Source of the DNA: Maribacter arcticus | GTDB taxonomy: Bacteria; Bacteroidota; Bacteroidia; Flavobacteriales; Flavobacteriaceae | Length of the DNA: 64,000 bases | Direction: 5' to 3' | NCBI RefSeq assembly: GCF_900167935.1 | Contig: NZ_FUYL01000010.1 | Location: forward strand, 124,001-188,000 | Part shown: positions 26,987 to 35,820 of the stretch, piece after piece | Position numbering within the stretch: position 1 is the first letter of the stretch | Layout: every line of letters starts with the position of its first letter | Made by a program: the position numbers and the translations under genes | The notes under the pieces: generated by a model | What the model was told of the DNA's origin: nothing | Databases searched by the model: none | The model's input: only the letters and a program-made list of their open reading frames with translations

Positions 26987-27976
26987 ATGGAGGTTTTAGA
27001 TACTATTTATAATGAAGTTTTTGGTTTCTTAGGTATTTCGCAGGCATGGGAGATAATTAAAAGTGGAGATTATAGTGCTTTTAGGACCTATGATGGAATC
27101 AAAAGTCTAATTTATCCTCTTATTCCTTTATTGGTATTATTAGAACTTATACTTGGTTTAGCCTATAAAAAACCACAAACAAAAGTTTACAAGGTTAACT
27201 TCTTAATTTATGTTTTCAATAGATTTGTTGGTCGATTTATTGCCATTGCAATGGTCACGCTATTAATTGGCTGGCTAGAACCTTATGCGCTAATTAATAC
27301 AGAATCTAATTGGTATTGGTTTATTTACGGCTATATAGTTTGGGAGCTAGGCCATTTTATTTATCATTATCTAGGCCACAAAGTTCGGTTGTTTTGGTGC
27401 TTGCATTCTACACATCATGCTCCCGAGGACATGAATTTATCTGTGACGTATGCACACTTTTTTCTAGAAGCACCATATGCAGATATTATTAGGACAACAG
27501 TATGCCTACTTTTAGGCGTAGAACCTATAATGCTCTTTTTAATAATGTTTATTGATGGTACTTATGGTGCATTTATTCATGTAGGAGAAAATATGATTAA
27601 GGATGCACGGTTTGGATTTTTGAATAAAATAATGCTTACACCCTCTCACCACAGAGTACACCACGCTAAAAATCCACTTTATTTAGATACTAATTTCTGT
27701 AATTTATTAAATATATGGGATAGAGTATTTCACACCTACCAAGAAGAACAAACAGAAATTAAACCGGAATATGGTATTACACGAAAAGTAAATAGCGGAA
27801 ATTTTTTCGATGTTTACTTCGGTGAAGTAATTGCTCTGGCTAAGGATATTGCCCAAGCTCCTGGATTAAAAAACAAATTATCCTATGTTTTTATGCCCCC
27901 TGGATGGAACCATACAGGGGTGCACAAAACTTCTAAAATTGTTAGAACAACCTATTTAGAGAATAAATTACCTTAG
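26987..27976 (+). CDS. Sterol desaturase/fatty acid hydroxylase family membrane protein
   Basis: 329 aa with four to five membrane helices. The diiron histidine clusters are complete: His123/127/131 (HFIYHYLGH), His140/143/144 (HSTHH) and His221/222/225/226 (HHRVHH). Such enzymes hydroxylate or desaturate lipids using oxygen. The lipid substrate (carotenoid, fatty acid or sphingolipid) is not evident. It ends in a four-base tail-to-tail overlap with glmM. Confidence 0.88.
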   Translation: MEVLDTIYNEVFGFLGISQAWEIIKSGDYSAFRTYDGIKSLIYPLIPLLVLLELILGLAYKKPQTKVYKVNFLIYVFNRFVGRFIAIAMVTLLIGWLEPYALINTESNWYWFIYGYIVWELGHFIYHYLGHKVRLFWCLHSTHHAPEDMNLSVTYAHFFLEAPYADIIRTTVCLLLGVEPIMLFLIMFIDGTYGAFIHVGENMIKDARFGFLNKIMLTPSHHRVHHAKNPLYLDTNFCNLLNIWDRVFHTYQEEQTEIKPEYGITRKVNSGNFFDVYFGEVIALAKDIAQAPGLKNKLSYVFMPPGWNHTGVHKTSKIVRTTYLENKLP

Positions 27977-29361
27977 ATACCTGCAATCTCCTTAATCTCT
28001 CCAATTATCCTATTAGCTAAACCATCTGCCTCAGTTTGGCTCTTAGCTTCGGTATATATTCTAATGATTGGTTCTGTGTTCGACTTTCGAAGATGAACCC
28101 AATTCTCAGCAAAATCTATTTTTACACCATCAATGGTAGACAATTCCTCTTTGGCATATTTTTCAGCCATTGATTTCAAAATACCGTCTACATCTAAACC
28201 TGGTGTCAATTCAATTTTCTTCTTACTCATAAAGTAACTAGGGTAACTTGCTCTAAGTTCTGCAACCGTACCACCTTTTTCTGCCATCAACATTAAAAAT
28301 AATGCTGTACCTACTAAAGAATCACGACCATAATGACTTTCTGGGTAAATGATACCTCCGTTACCCTCACCACCAATTATAGCCTTATTAGCTTTCATTG
28401 TAGTCACCACATTTACTTCACCAACTGCCGCAGCTTCGTACGTACCACCATGTTTTTGAGTAATATCACGTAATGCACGTGAAGAAGAAAGGTTAGAAAC
28501 CGTATTACCTTTAGTTTTACCAAGTACATAGTCTGCACAAGCTACCAAGGTGTATTCTTCGCCGAACATCTCACCATCATTACATATAAAAGCTAAACGG
28601 TCAACATCTGGATCAACTACAATTCCGAAATCAGCTTTCTCTTTTACCACCAATTTACTTATATCGGTTAAATGTTCTTTTAAGGGTTCTGGGTTATGAG
28701 GAAAATGTCCTGTTGGTTTACAATACAATTCCACCACTTCTACTCCAAATTCTTTTAACAGTTTAGGAATAGCGATTCCTCCAGTGGAGTTAACACCATC
28801 TACAACAACTTTGAATTTAGCTTTTTTCACTACTTCAGCATCAACCAATGAAAGGTTTAAAACTTCATCAATATGAATATCAATATAGCTATCGTTCCTA
28901 GTAATTTCTCCTAAATCGTCAACATCAGAAAAATCAAAATCTTCCTTTTCTGCAATCTCTAAGATTTTTGCACCTTGCGCCGCATCTAAGAATTCTCCTT
29001 TTTCGTTTAATAACTTAAGGGCATTCCATTGTTTTGGATTATGACTCGCTGTCAATATTATACCACCATCAGCTTTCTCCATAGGCACTGCTATTTCTAC
29101 TGTTGGTGTGGTAGAAAGATCTAAATCAATAACATCGATACCCAAACCTACCAAGGTAGATACCACAAGATTCTGAATCATTTCTCCAGATAATCTTGCA
29201 TCACGGCCTATAACCACTTTTAATTTATCCTTTTTAGAATAGTCCTTTAGCCAAATACCATAAGATGCTGCAAACTTAACTGCATCTATAGGGGTAAGAT
29301 TATCCCCTGGCTTTCCGCCAATTGTTCCTCGTATTCCTGAAATAGATTTTATTAGTGTCAT
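27973..29361 (-). CDS. glmM: Phosphoglucosamine mutase
   Basis: 462 aa. Interconverts glucosamine-6- and -1-phosphate for UDP-GlcNAc synthesis. The phosphoserine loop is GGIILTASHNPKQWN with Ser106, the Mg2+ loop is VDPDVDRLA, the sugar loop GGEGNGGII, and the phosphate-binding C-terminal motif RKSNTEPIIRIYTEA. Length and motif set could also fit a Bacteroidota phosphomannomutase; the GlmM assignment is more likely. Confidence 0.88.
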   Translation of the reverse strand: MTLIKSISGIRGTIGGKPGDNLTPIDAVKFAASYGIWLKDYSKKDKLKVVIGRDARLSGEMIQNLVVSTLVGLGIDVIDLDLSTTPTVEIAVPMEKADGGIILTASHNPKQWNALKLLNEKGEFLDAAQGAKILEIAEKEDFDFSDVDDLGEITRNDSYIDIHIDEVLNLSLVDAEVVKKAKFKVVVDGVNSTGGIAIPKLLKEFGVEVVELYCKPTGHFPHNPEPLKEHLTDISKLVVKEKADFGIVVDPDVDRLAFICNDGEMFGEEYTLVACADYVLGKTKGNTVSNLSSSRALRDITQKHGGTYEAAAVGEVNVVTTMKANKAIIGGEGNGGIIYPESHYGRDSLVGTALFLMLMAEKGGTVAELRASYPSYFMSKKKIELTPGLDVDGILKSMAEKYAKEELSTIDGVKIDFAENWVHLRKSNTEPIIRIYTEAKSQTEADGLANRIIGEIKEIAGI

Positions 29362-29381
29362 ATATTCTTAATAAGTTTTTG

Positions 29382-29389
29382 CAAATATA
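29382..29389 (-). promoter_or_regulatory. Predicted -7 box for glmM
   Basis: Minus-strand TATATTTG is a perfect TAnnTTTG match, 20 bases before the glmM ATG at 29361. Confidence 0.5.
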
Positions 29390-29455
29390 AAGGGTTAGTA
29401 CTTACCACTATGGTCCTTCTTTGTAAATTCGATTTACGAAGTATAAATTAGGCGA

Positions 29456-30052
29456 ATGAACTTTTTAGCGCATATATATCTATCTTTTAATGATAAAGAA
29501 ATTACAATAGGCAATTTTATCGCCGACAGTATTCGTGGTAATAAATTTGACCATTTACCAAAAAATGTTCAAAAAGGAATAAAACTGCATCGTTTTATTG
29601 ACACATATACCGACACCCACGAAATACCCAAGATTAGTAGCAAACGACTACACGCAAATTATAGTCATTACAGTAGGGTAATTGTAGATATTTATTATGA
29701 CCACTATTTAGCAAAAAATTGGTCTAAATATTCAGATACACCTTTGGATGTTTTTGTAGATAGCTTCTACGATCTTTTAGAAGACAATTATGAAATTCTA
29801 CCTGATGGTGTAAGAAGAATGATGCCTTATATGATTACCGATAATTGGATTTACAATTACTCTAAAATGGAAGGTATTGCTCGTGTGCTTAATGGCATGA
29901 ATCGCAGAACTAAAAATAAGTCTAAAATGAATTTTGCTATTTTAGACCTAGAAGAGCATTATGATGCCTTTGAAGAAGAATTCACAGAATTCTTCGAACA
30001 ATTAATTTTATTTTCGAAGCAAAAATTCATTTCACTTTTAGAAAAAAAATAA
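29456..30052 (+). CDS. AcpH-like acyl carrier protein phosphodiesterase family protein
   Basis: 198 aa. The N-terminus MNFLAHIYLS...IGNFIADSIRG and the motif KLHRFIDTYTD are characteristic of the AcpH family, an HD-like helical hydrolase that removes 4'-phosphopantetheine from acyl carrier protein in E. coli. The conserved acidic and His residues are present. Whether this homologue keeps that activity is not known. Monocistronic. Confidence 0.83.
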   Translation: MNFLAHIYLSFNDKEITIGNFIADSIRGNKFDHLPKNVQKGIKLHRFIDTYTDTHEIPKISSKRLHANYSHYSRVIVDIYYDHYLAKNWSKYSDTPLDVFVDSFYDLLEDNYEILPDGVRRMMPYMITDNWIYNYSKMEGIARVLNGMNRRTKNKSKMNFAILDLEEHYDAFEEEFTEFFEQLILFSKQKFISLLEKK

Positions 30053-30113
30053 ACTATACTACTATAAAGCAAGTTATTAAGATTAATTAACTAAACCATT
30101 AAATTAAGTATTT

Positions 30114-31805
30114 ATGAACCAAGTAAAAATAGCTTTAGTGTTTGCAACACTAATATGTTTCATTAGCTGTAAAGAAAACCCGGTAAGTCCAACAGGTACT
30201 GTTACCGAGAAAGCCATGGTCGTTTCTGCACGTGAAGAAGCCTCAAAAATAGGTAGTGATATCATGCAAAAAGGAGGAAATGCCTTTGATGCTATGGTTG
30301 GCACACAATTAGCACTTGCTGTAGCATACCCAAGAGCAGGGAATATTAGCGGTGGCGGATTCATGGTTTACAGAAATGCAAATGGTGAAATAGGTTCTTT
30401 AGATTTTAGGGAAAAAGCACCAAAATCGGCCCATAGAGATATGTATTTAGATTCTTTAGGCAATGTAATACCTAATATGAGCACATTAGGGGCTACGTCT
30501 GTTGGCGTACCTGGTTCGGTCGCCGGAATAATAGAAGTACATAAAAAATTTGGAAAACTACCTTTAAAAGATATTTTCGAGCCTGTAATTGCTATGGCAG
30601 AAAATGGAGTAATAGTTACGGCTAAGCAAGCCGAAATACTTGATAATTATAGAGAAGTTTTCATTAAAGTGAATGGTGATAGTACAAAATTTGCTTCAGT
30701 TTATAAAGAGGGGGATCTTATTAAATACCCTAAACTCGCACAAACACTGCGAACGATAGCTGAAAAGGGAAGAGATGGATTTTACAAAGGTGAAGTGGCT
30801 CAAAAACTTGCAAATTTTATACAGGCAAATGGTGGATTTGTAACCGAAGAAGACTTAGCGAGTTACCAAGCTGTTTGGAGAAAACCAATTACATTTAAAT
30901 ATAGAGATTTAAACATCATTTCTATGGGTCCGCCAAGTAGCGGTGGCGCTACCATGAATCAGATTTTTAAAATGATTGAGCCTTATGATATCGGCTCATT
31001 CGGGCATAATTCCGAGAAAACCATTCAATTATTTACAGAAGCTTCACGACGTGCTTATGCTGACAGAAATTTCTATTTAGGTGATCCTGATTTTGTTGAA
31101 ATTCCTTTAGATATATTACTTGAAGATAACTACATGAAAACAAGAATGTCTGATTTTTCATTTGAGAAAGCTACAAAGTCAGAGGATGTTTCTCACGGTG
31201 AGGTAGCAATTCTAGAAAGCATGGAAACAACCCACTACTCTATTGTTGATGCAGATGGAAATGCAGTTTCAGTAACCACGACCTTAAATGGCAATTTTGG
31301 CTCTAAACTATATTCTGATGAACTTGGTTTCTTTTTAAACAATGAAATGGATGATTTCAGTTCCAAAGCTGGTGTGCCTAATATGTTCGGCCTTGTTGGT
31401 GCAGAAGCAAATAGTATTGAAGCTGAAAAAAGAATGCTAAGTAGTATGACACCTACTATTGTTGAGCGCGATGGCAAACTTTGGATGGTTGTTGGTACAC
31501 CAGGGGGATCCACTATTATTACCGCTGTAGCACAAACCATTTTAAATGGATATGAATTTAAAATGAGTATGCAAGACGCGGTAAATGCTCCGCGTTTTCA
31601 TCACCAATGGTTGCCCGATATGGTCATCTTTGAACCGGACGGATTTTCACCAACATTAATCGAAGATTTAAAATCTAAGGGCTATCTCATCAATGAAGAA
31701 CGAACTCCCATAATAGGTAAGGTTGATGCAATTCGGGTTTTATCAAACGGTAAATTGGAAGGTGGTGCAGATAAGCGTGGTGATGATGCTGCTGTTGGGT
31801 TTTAG
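30114..31805 (+). CDS. ggt: Gamma-glutamyltransferase
   Basis: 563 aa. A lipoprotein signal (FATLICFISC) suggests periplasmic anchoring. The Ntn-hydrolase precursor is complete: large-subunit motif RAGNISGGGFMVY, then the autoprocessing site METTHYSIVD with Thr373 as nucleophile, and small-subunit motifs SSMTPTIV and GTPGGSTI. The enzyme cleaves the gamma-glutamyl bond of glutathione and transfers or hydrolyses it. Single gene, closely followed by two genes of unknown function on the same strand. Confidence 0.94.
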   Translation: MNQVKIALVFATLICFISCKENPVSPTGTVTEKAMVVSAREEASKIGSDIMQKGGNAFDAMVGTQLALAVAYPRAGNISGGGFMVYRNANGEIGSLDFREKAPKSAHRDMYLDSLGNVIPNMSTLGATSVGVPGSVAGIIEVHKKFGKLPLKDIFEPVIAMAENGVIVTAKQAEILDNYREVFIKVNGDSTKFASVYKEGDLIKYPKLAQTLRTIAEKGRDGFYKGEVAQKLANFIQANGGFVTEEDLASYQAVWRKPITFKYRDLNIISMGPPSSGGATMNQIFKMIEPYDIGSFGHNSEKTIQLFTEASRRAYADRNFYLGDPDFVEIPLDILLEDNYMKTRMSDFSFEKATKSEDVSHGEVAILESMETTHYSIVDADGNAVSVTTTLNGNFGSKLYSDELGFFLNNEMDDFSSKAGVPNMFGLVGAEANSIEAEKRMLSSMTPTIVERDGKLWMVVGTPGGSTIITAVAQTILNGYEFKMSMQDAVNAPRFHHQWLPDMVIFEPDGFSPTLIEDLKSKGYLINEERTPIIGKVDAIRVLSNGKLEGGADKRGDDAAVGF

Positions 31806-31879
31806 ATGAGTCTAAACTTTTAAATTTACTTTTTCACATTTTAGACTAGTAATTTGTAAATGAAATATTTAAATACCTT

Positions 31880-32581
31880 ATGTTAAAGAAATTATTTAAG
31901 ATTTTAGTGTTTTTAATTTTGTTCATAGCCATAGGTTTTGGCATACTGTATTACCTCTATAACAAGCCATTACCGACTGGTGAATCAGGACCAGAAGCTG
32001 ATGCTTTAGCATATAGAATGCTTGATGCCTTAAGCTATAAAAACTTTAATAACACAAAGATTATTGAGTGGTCTTTTAGAGGAAATCACTCCTATAAATG
32101 GAATAGAGAAAAAGCTATTGTAAAGGTTTCATGGAAAGACAATGTTGTTGAACTAGATTTAATAACCCCACACTCAAGCAAGGCATATGTTAATAATGAA
32201 ACTGTTTCCTATGAAACTAGCCAAAACCTTATTGAAGATGCACAGAGTTACTTTAATAATGATTCTTTTTGGCTTGTTGCACCTTATAAAGTTTTTGACC
32301 GAGGTGTAGAACGCTATTTAGTAGATATGGAAGACGGTTCGGAAGCTCTTTTGGTTACTTACACACAAGGTGGTGATACGCCTGGAGATTCCTATTTGTG
32401 GATTATAGAACCTAGTGGCATGCCGAAGAGTTTTAAGTTATGGACAAAAATCATACCTATTGGTGGTTTAGAAGCTAGTTGGGAGGACTGGATAGAAACT
32501 GAAAGTGGTGCTTTCTTACCAACTAATCACAAATTTGGACCAATGTCAATTTCTATGGGAGAAGTGAAAGCATCTAATTAA
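31880..32581 (+). CDS. Membrane-anchored protein of unknown function
   Basis: 233 aa. One N-terminal membrane helix (ILVFLILFIAIGFGILYYLY) is followed by a soluble domain outside the membrane with several Trp-containing strands (IEWSFRGNHSYKWNREKAIV, GLEASWEDWIETESG). Not recognised beyond resemblance to hypothetical proteins of flavobacteria. It starts 74 bases after ggt on the same strand. Confidence 0.65.
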   Translation: MLKKLFKILVFLILFIAIGFGILYYLYNKPLPTGESGPEADALAYRMLDALSYKNFNNTKIIEWSFRGNHSYKWNREKAIVKVSWKDNVVELDLITPHSSKAYVNNETVSYETSQNLIEDAQSYFNNDSFWLVAPYKVFDRGVERYLVDMEDGSEALLVTYTQGGDTPGDSYLWIIEPSGMPKSFKLWTKIIPIGGLEASWEDWIETESGAFLPTNHKFGPMSISMGEVKASN

Positions 32582-32740
32582 TAACATAGCTTCTCTTCTT
32601 TTTGTCAAAATTTCCGAAATTAACTTAGAATAAAATCCTTATCATTTTCTATTTCAGATATTGGTTCAAGCTTGACATTCATTATTAAAAAAAAATAAAT
32701 GAACATCGAGTTATACAAACAACAATCAAACTAACCATTC

Positions 32741-33337
32741 ATGCAAGACTATAAATTTCCATTAGATTTTACTTTTCACATAGGTACGTTATCCAATGAC
32801 TTTACGGCTGTTGATGCTGATAAAAAAACAGTGGCCTATGTAAAACAAAAGCTTTTTAAGTTTAAAGAAGATGTTGGTGTTTATGAAAATGAAAGCAAAA
32901 CAAAGCTACTTTATAATATTAAAGCAGATCGTTGGATTGATTTCTCAGCATGTTATTCGTTTTCAGACCCAACGGGGCAAGAATTCGGCAAAATAGGCCG
33001 TAAAGGTTGGGCTTCATTATGGAAAGCACACTATGAGATTTTCGATAAGAACAAGCAATTAAAGTACACAATACGAGAAGAAAATGCTTGGGTTAAAGTT
33101 CTAGATGGCCTAGTTGGGCAAATACCTTTAATTAATTTGTTTACCGGACTCTTTCTAAACCCTGCCTATATTGTAATTAACGGCAACAATGAAACCGTGG
33201 TTAGACTTGCAAAAGAAAAATCTTTGGTTGGGCGTCGTTTTAAGGTTAGTGAATTAAAAAAAATGAATGAAAACGATGATGACATCATCATTCTAGGATT
33301 AATGATGATGGTTTTACTAGAAAGACGCAAAGGTTAA
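32741..33337 (+). CDS. LURP-one-related / scramblase-like (tubby-fold) protein
   Basis: 198 aa. Successive beta strands with the pattern FTAVDADKKTVAYVKQKLFKF, YNIKADRWIDFSACYSF and YTIREENAWVKVLDG fit the LURP-one/phospholipid-scramblase fold (a 12-strand barrel around a helix). The C-terminus has a hydrophobic helix, IIILGLMMMVLLERRKG, which is the buried or membrane helix of this fold. Function unknown. Confidence 0.65.
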   Translation: MQDYKFPLDFTFHIGTLSNDFTAVDADKKTVAYVKQKLFKFKEDVGVYENESKTKLLYNIKADRWIDFSACYSFSDPTGQEFGKIGRKGWASLWKAHYEIFDKNKQLKYTIREENAWVKVLDGLVGQIPLINLFTGLFLNPAYIVINGNNETVVRLAKEKSLVGRRFKVSELKKMNENDDDIIILGLMMMVLLERRKG

Positions 33338-33350
33338 AACTCAGCCAGCC

Positions 33351-34371
33351 TTATTCATTTAAAACAATATTCCACTCTTCCGTTTCTATAATCTCAAGAA
33401 TTCTTTGAGATATAAGTTGTTCAAGATTTATTTAGGTTTTTGGTAGTCAGAATGCATAAAATTGAATATCGAACTTTACAGGCAATAACGCAATCTTTTT
33501 GAAAGCTGAGTCTTTCTGTATGGCATATTTTAAAATTGGTCATCGTAAAGAAACGCCTCAATTTCACCTTTATCTAATTCTTCTAATCCAAGACTAACAT
33601 TTGAATATGTTTTAATATTTTTAAAAAAATGTTTTAATAAATAATTTTCAGTTCCAGATTTATCAATAGCACCCAATGCCCTATCTTTAAACTCATTAAA
33701 ACCATCAGGATTGTTTGTTAGTTGATTTAAGGTTAAACTAGACGCTATACTCGCCGTTAATCCTGATATAAACAAAAGTCCACCAAACATCAGTATAAGC
33801 GCAGTTGCTTTTCCTAATTTTGCAACCGGCGCTTTATCTCCATAACCCACAGTCGTTAATGTTACGGCAGACCCCCAAACACCATCCCATAAACCTCTTT
33901 TGCCAAGTCGAAATAATTCTGGATTCATCTTACGTTCAAACATCCATCCTGAAATACCAAATAGAAAAATAATAAATAATAAAATCATTAAGCCTCCGAG
34001 AAATTCAAAATAAAAAAACCGCTAATAAATGAAGATACTTCCAATATGGCAATTGTAACGTTTGATGCGTAAATGAATGTGTAAATTAAATTTATTCACT
34101 AAACTGTTTAGTAGATGTTAATGTATCAATACTTAAATCAATACTTCAATAATAAATAGAATCTAGCATCGCAGAAAATTCCATCGGTATTTGTTTAAAT
34201 CATTCGCAACACGTTTCCATAACCATACACTTAAACCTTCCAAATTTTCACGGTTTTCAATAATAAATGGTGGCGCTGAAGTAAAACCAATTAACAACAT
34301 ACTCCTCTCTGATTGCCTATTTTTATTGAAAGACATAACTAATACAATTGCTAATACTAGGTTTTTTATTG
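33351..34371 (-). pseudogene. Decayed ionotropic-glutamate-receptor-type potassium channel (GluR0-like)
   Basis: Read on the minus strand and across frames, the whole architecture of a bacterial glutamate receptor channel is recognisable. There is a signal-like KNLVLAIVLVMSF (start codon now ATA), then S1 (IGFTSAPPFIIENRENLEG and LSVWLWKRVANDLNKYRW, then DLSIDTLTSTKQFSE). M1 is MILLFIIFLFGISGWMFERK, the pore is TLTTVGYGDKAP and M2 is ALILMFGGLLFISGLTASI. S2 follows as LGLEELDKGEIEAFLYDDQF, FDIQFYAF and ISQRILEIIETEEWNIVLNE. Lesions: at least three frameshifts (34.16-34.19 kb; the T7 tract 34012-34018; 33532) and several in-frame stops. Only the 152-residue core at 33530-33988 stays open. It is full length but broken many times. 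Confidence 0.85.
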
Positions 34372-34476
34372 GTGTTTAAAATTTCATTCCTTTAATATAA
34401 TCATTTTAGAAAGCATCTATTTTTTACGTTAAACGAACGAAATGAAGTAATTTTAACCAAACCAGATATACTGCTT

Positions 34477-34908
34477 ATGATTATTGAACTAATTAAAGAG
34501 AAAGAATTAACAATACATCTACAAACTCAACTAACTGAACTATACAAACAACTTAATGCCGATTTAACTCAGTTAAATTTGACGACGATTTTATCTGATC
34601 ACAACACAACCGATGTGGTTATCTGCATGGATGGTGATATTTTAGCAGGAATAGCAATGATGGCAAAATATAAAGTAATTTCGGGCCACAAAGGCATGAT
34701 AGAAGATGTGGTTGTTTCAACTGATTATCGTGGAAAGGGAATAGGAAGAAAGCTAATGGAAAAGCTTTTAGAACAGGCTGAAAAAGAAAATTTGAACGAC
34801 GTACTCTTGTTTAGTGGGCACCATAGAACTGCAGCAATTGCACTTTATAAAAGCCTAGGATTCAAGCTAAAAGATAGTGGGTTATATATTAAAAAATACC
34901 TTAAGTAA
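34477..34908 (+). CDS. GNAT-family N-acetyltransferase
   Basis: 143 aa, a minimal GNAT domain. The acetyl-CoA pyrophosphate loop is VVVSTDYRGKGIGRKLME and the last motif is AAIALYKSLGFKLKDSGLYIKK. The residue transferred to is unknown. It is convergent with the S24 repressor gene (four bases between stops). Confidence 0.88.
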   Translation: MIIELIKEKELTIHLQTQLTELYKQLNADLTQLNLTTILSDHNTTDVVICMDGDILAGIAMMAKYKVISGHKGMIEDVVVSTDYRGKGIGRKLMEKLLEQAEKENLNDVLLFSGHHRTAAIALYKSLGFKLKDSGLYIKKYLK

Positions 34909-34912
34909 TACT

Positions 34913-35680
34913 TTAATTAACTTTCTTAACATGCTGTAATTGATTCTTTAACTCATCCATAGACTCTTGTAATTGTCGAAGTAAACCGCTATCTGTAGTT
35001 GCGTCTACATTAAACGTAATTTTACTACTAACTTCCCAAATTTCCTGTATTTGAAAAGGTTTAATATCATAAGGCGGATAAGTTTCATTTAAAGAAATTA
35101 AAGTAACGTCATTTGAATTAGGTCGCTTCTCAATTTTCTTAACCATGATGGAATCTTGTAAAACAACTACATACATTTTATTAGCACTTATGTAATCGAC
35201 ATGCTCAATTGCTCTTGCCAACACCCATTCACCAGGGTGTAGATTAGGCAACATACTATCACCTTCTACCTGAAATCCACGATAAGTCGCATTTCTGAAT
35301 TCTGGAATGGGTAAATCAAATGCAGGCAATTGCTGATACCAACTCGTATCTGAAATATTTTGAGGGTACCCTGCAGCAGCTTTTGCATTAACCAGAACCA
35401 TGTTGTCTCTATTGGCAGAATCAACCGTAACAACTTTTGGGATTACACTAGTTCTCGAAGTTTCTAAATACTGTTCTTCACTTTCTCCAAAAAGCCAAAG
35501 CGGATTAATTTTAAACTGTTTTAATAATTCTAAGACCACTTTACCAGAAAGTTTAGTTCGCCCTCGTTCTATGTCAGCAGTTGTATTAGAGACACCTATA
35601 AGTGCCGCAAAATCTGCTTGTGTATATCCCAGTTCTCTCCGTAAATCTATAAATCGTTTTAAAGTCAGTTCGTTTTCCAT
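34913..35680 (-). CDS. LexA/CI-like repressor: XRE helix-turn-helix plus S24 peptidase
   Basis: 255 aa from the ATG at 35680 (MENELTLKRF, the usual start of the XRE fold); an alternative ATG at 35725 would add 15 residues. Residues 7-60 are the helix-turn-helix (LGYTQADFAALIGVSNTTAD). Residues 95-220 are an S24 latent protease with Ser142 (VEGDSMLPNLHPG), a Lys at 181/182 (IMVKKIEK) and a probable self-cleavage site Ala103-Gly104 (AAAGYP). A short coiled coil ends the protein. This is the make-up of a repressor inactivated by RecA-stimulated self-cleavage. It is divergent from the radical-SAM repair gene, with four operator-like dyads between them. Confidence 0.88.
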   Translation of the reverse strand: MENELTLKRFIDLRRELGYTQADFAALIGVSNTTADIERGRTKLSGKVVLELLKQFKINPLWLFGESEEQYLETSRTSVIPKVVTVDSANRDNMVLVNAKAAAGYPQNISDTSWYQQLPAFDLPIPEFRNATYRGFQVEGDSMLPNLHPGEWVLARAIEHVDYISANKMYVVVLQDSIMVKKIEKRPNSNDVTLISLNETYPPYDIKPFQIQEIWEVSSKITFNVDATTDSGLLRQLQESMDELKNQLQHVKKVN

Positions 35681-35741
35681 GGCCTCGAAATATTCTAAAG
35701 AGATAATCCATATCTCAATCTTCATCAAATATAGTCATTAT

Positions 35742-35812
35742 GGATTATTTCCAAAATATAATTTGGATTATTTCCATAATTAGGAATATATCCATATTTT
35801 TGGATTAATTAC
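35742..35812. promoter_or_regulatory. Four tandem operator-like dyads in the divergent promoter
   Basis: GGATTATTTCC at 35742-35752 and again at 35765-35775, GGAATATATCC at 35783-35793, and a degenerate GGATTAATTAC at 35802-35812. Pattern GGA-N5-TCC, centres 23, 18 and 19 bases apart, about two helical turns. A predicted -7 box, TATTTTTG (35795-35802), lies between the third and fourth copies, nine bases or so before the end of the array, and would serve the radical-SAM gene (ATG 35821). Confidence 0.7.
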
Positions 35813-35820
35813 AAATTTCT

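Noticed and set aside
33530-33988. A 152-residue stand-alone potassium channel gene
   Set aside because: It is only the surviving core of the longer broken receptor channel, and homology continues in other frames on both sides.
34191-34379. A 62-codon plus-strand frame
   Set aside because: It lies antisense to the S1 part of the broken channel gene and has no signal of its own; it is a by-product of the eroded reading frame.
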